Source: an uncultured Actinomyces sp.
GTDB lineage: Bacteria > Actinomycetota > Actinomycetes > Actinomycetales > Actinomycetaceae
Assembly (NCBI GenBank): GCA_900556405.1
Contig: USPB01000027.1
Location: forward strand, 1-13,995
Direction of reading: 5' to 3'
Length of the DNA: 13,995 bases
Under the pieces are notes generated by a model. The model saw nothing but the letters and a program-made list of their open reading frames with translations. It did not search any database and was not told the DNA's origin. Each line of letters starts with the position of its first letter. Position 1 is the stretch's first letter. Shown piece by piece: positions 13,982 to 13,995 of the stretch. The translations under genes and the position numbers were made by a program.

Positions 13982-13995
13982 TCACTTCTTGTTGC
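13982..13995 (-). CDS. 3' end of an unidentified gene (partial)
   Basis: Only the last codons are inside the window: on the minus strand they read N-K-K then TGA (13984-13982). The assignment rests on the terminator hairpin placed 7 nt further on. The product cannot be identified from three residues. Confidence 0.45.

Overview
The window looks like chromosomal DNA from a high-GC actinobacterium, most likely of the Actinomycetaceae (Actinomyces/Schaalia type). The reasons are the strongly GC-biased codons, the adjacent menaquinone genes menE and menA, several starts placed 6-8 nt after a TANNNT -10 box (the actinobacterial leaderless pattern), and an L,D-transpeptidase with VanW-type peptidoglycan-binding repeats. 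The genus is inferred from style and not proven.

Left part (1-1774): the 5' part of a sugar-type ABC substrate-binding lipoprotein (minus strand) faces a divergent ROK-family repressor-like regulator. They share a 138-bp region with a good minus-strand promoter and two imperfect dyads. Next comes about 1.33 kb without a convincing gene (1775-3107), packed with several unrelated repeat families. It ends in a strong hairpin terminator for the following minus-strand gene.

Middle (3108-7016): a membrane-anchored L,D-transpeptidase (minus) is divergent from menE (o-succinylbenzoate-CoA ligase), which is followed closely by menA (DHNA prenyltransferase).

Accessory cassette (about 7031-10065): a tightly coupled operon of a 25-aa ORF, a 547-aa coiled-coil plus alpha/beta-hydrolase (DUF1023-like) protein, and two paralogous membrane/lipoprotein-like proteins. 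The second paralog is broken by an in-frame TAG. Every junction is a 4-bp start/stop overlap. The cassette is flanked by a 35-bp direct repeat (31/35 identical): one copy is the menA 3' end, and the other, 3,070 bp away, still reads LALLLS-stop in frame. The cassette therefore looks inserted at, or recombined into, the end of menA. Domain order and gene order resemble a secreted lipase-type toxin with duplicated immunity lipoproteins. That is an inference.

Right part (10122-13995): a DHA2/TetK-like MFS exporter (minus), a divergent ribokinase-type sugar kinase, a small two-TM protein with a highly charged tail and a leaderless-type start, and a histidine phosphatase (minus, leaderless-type start). 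The window ends in an intrinsic terminator and the last few codons of another minus-strand gene.
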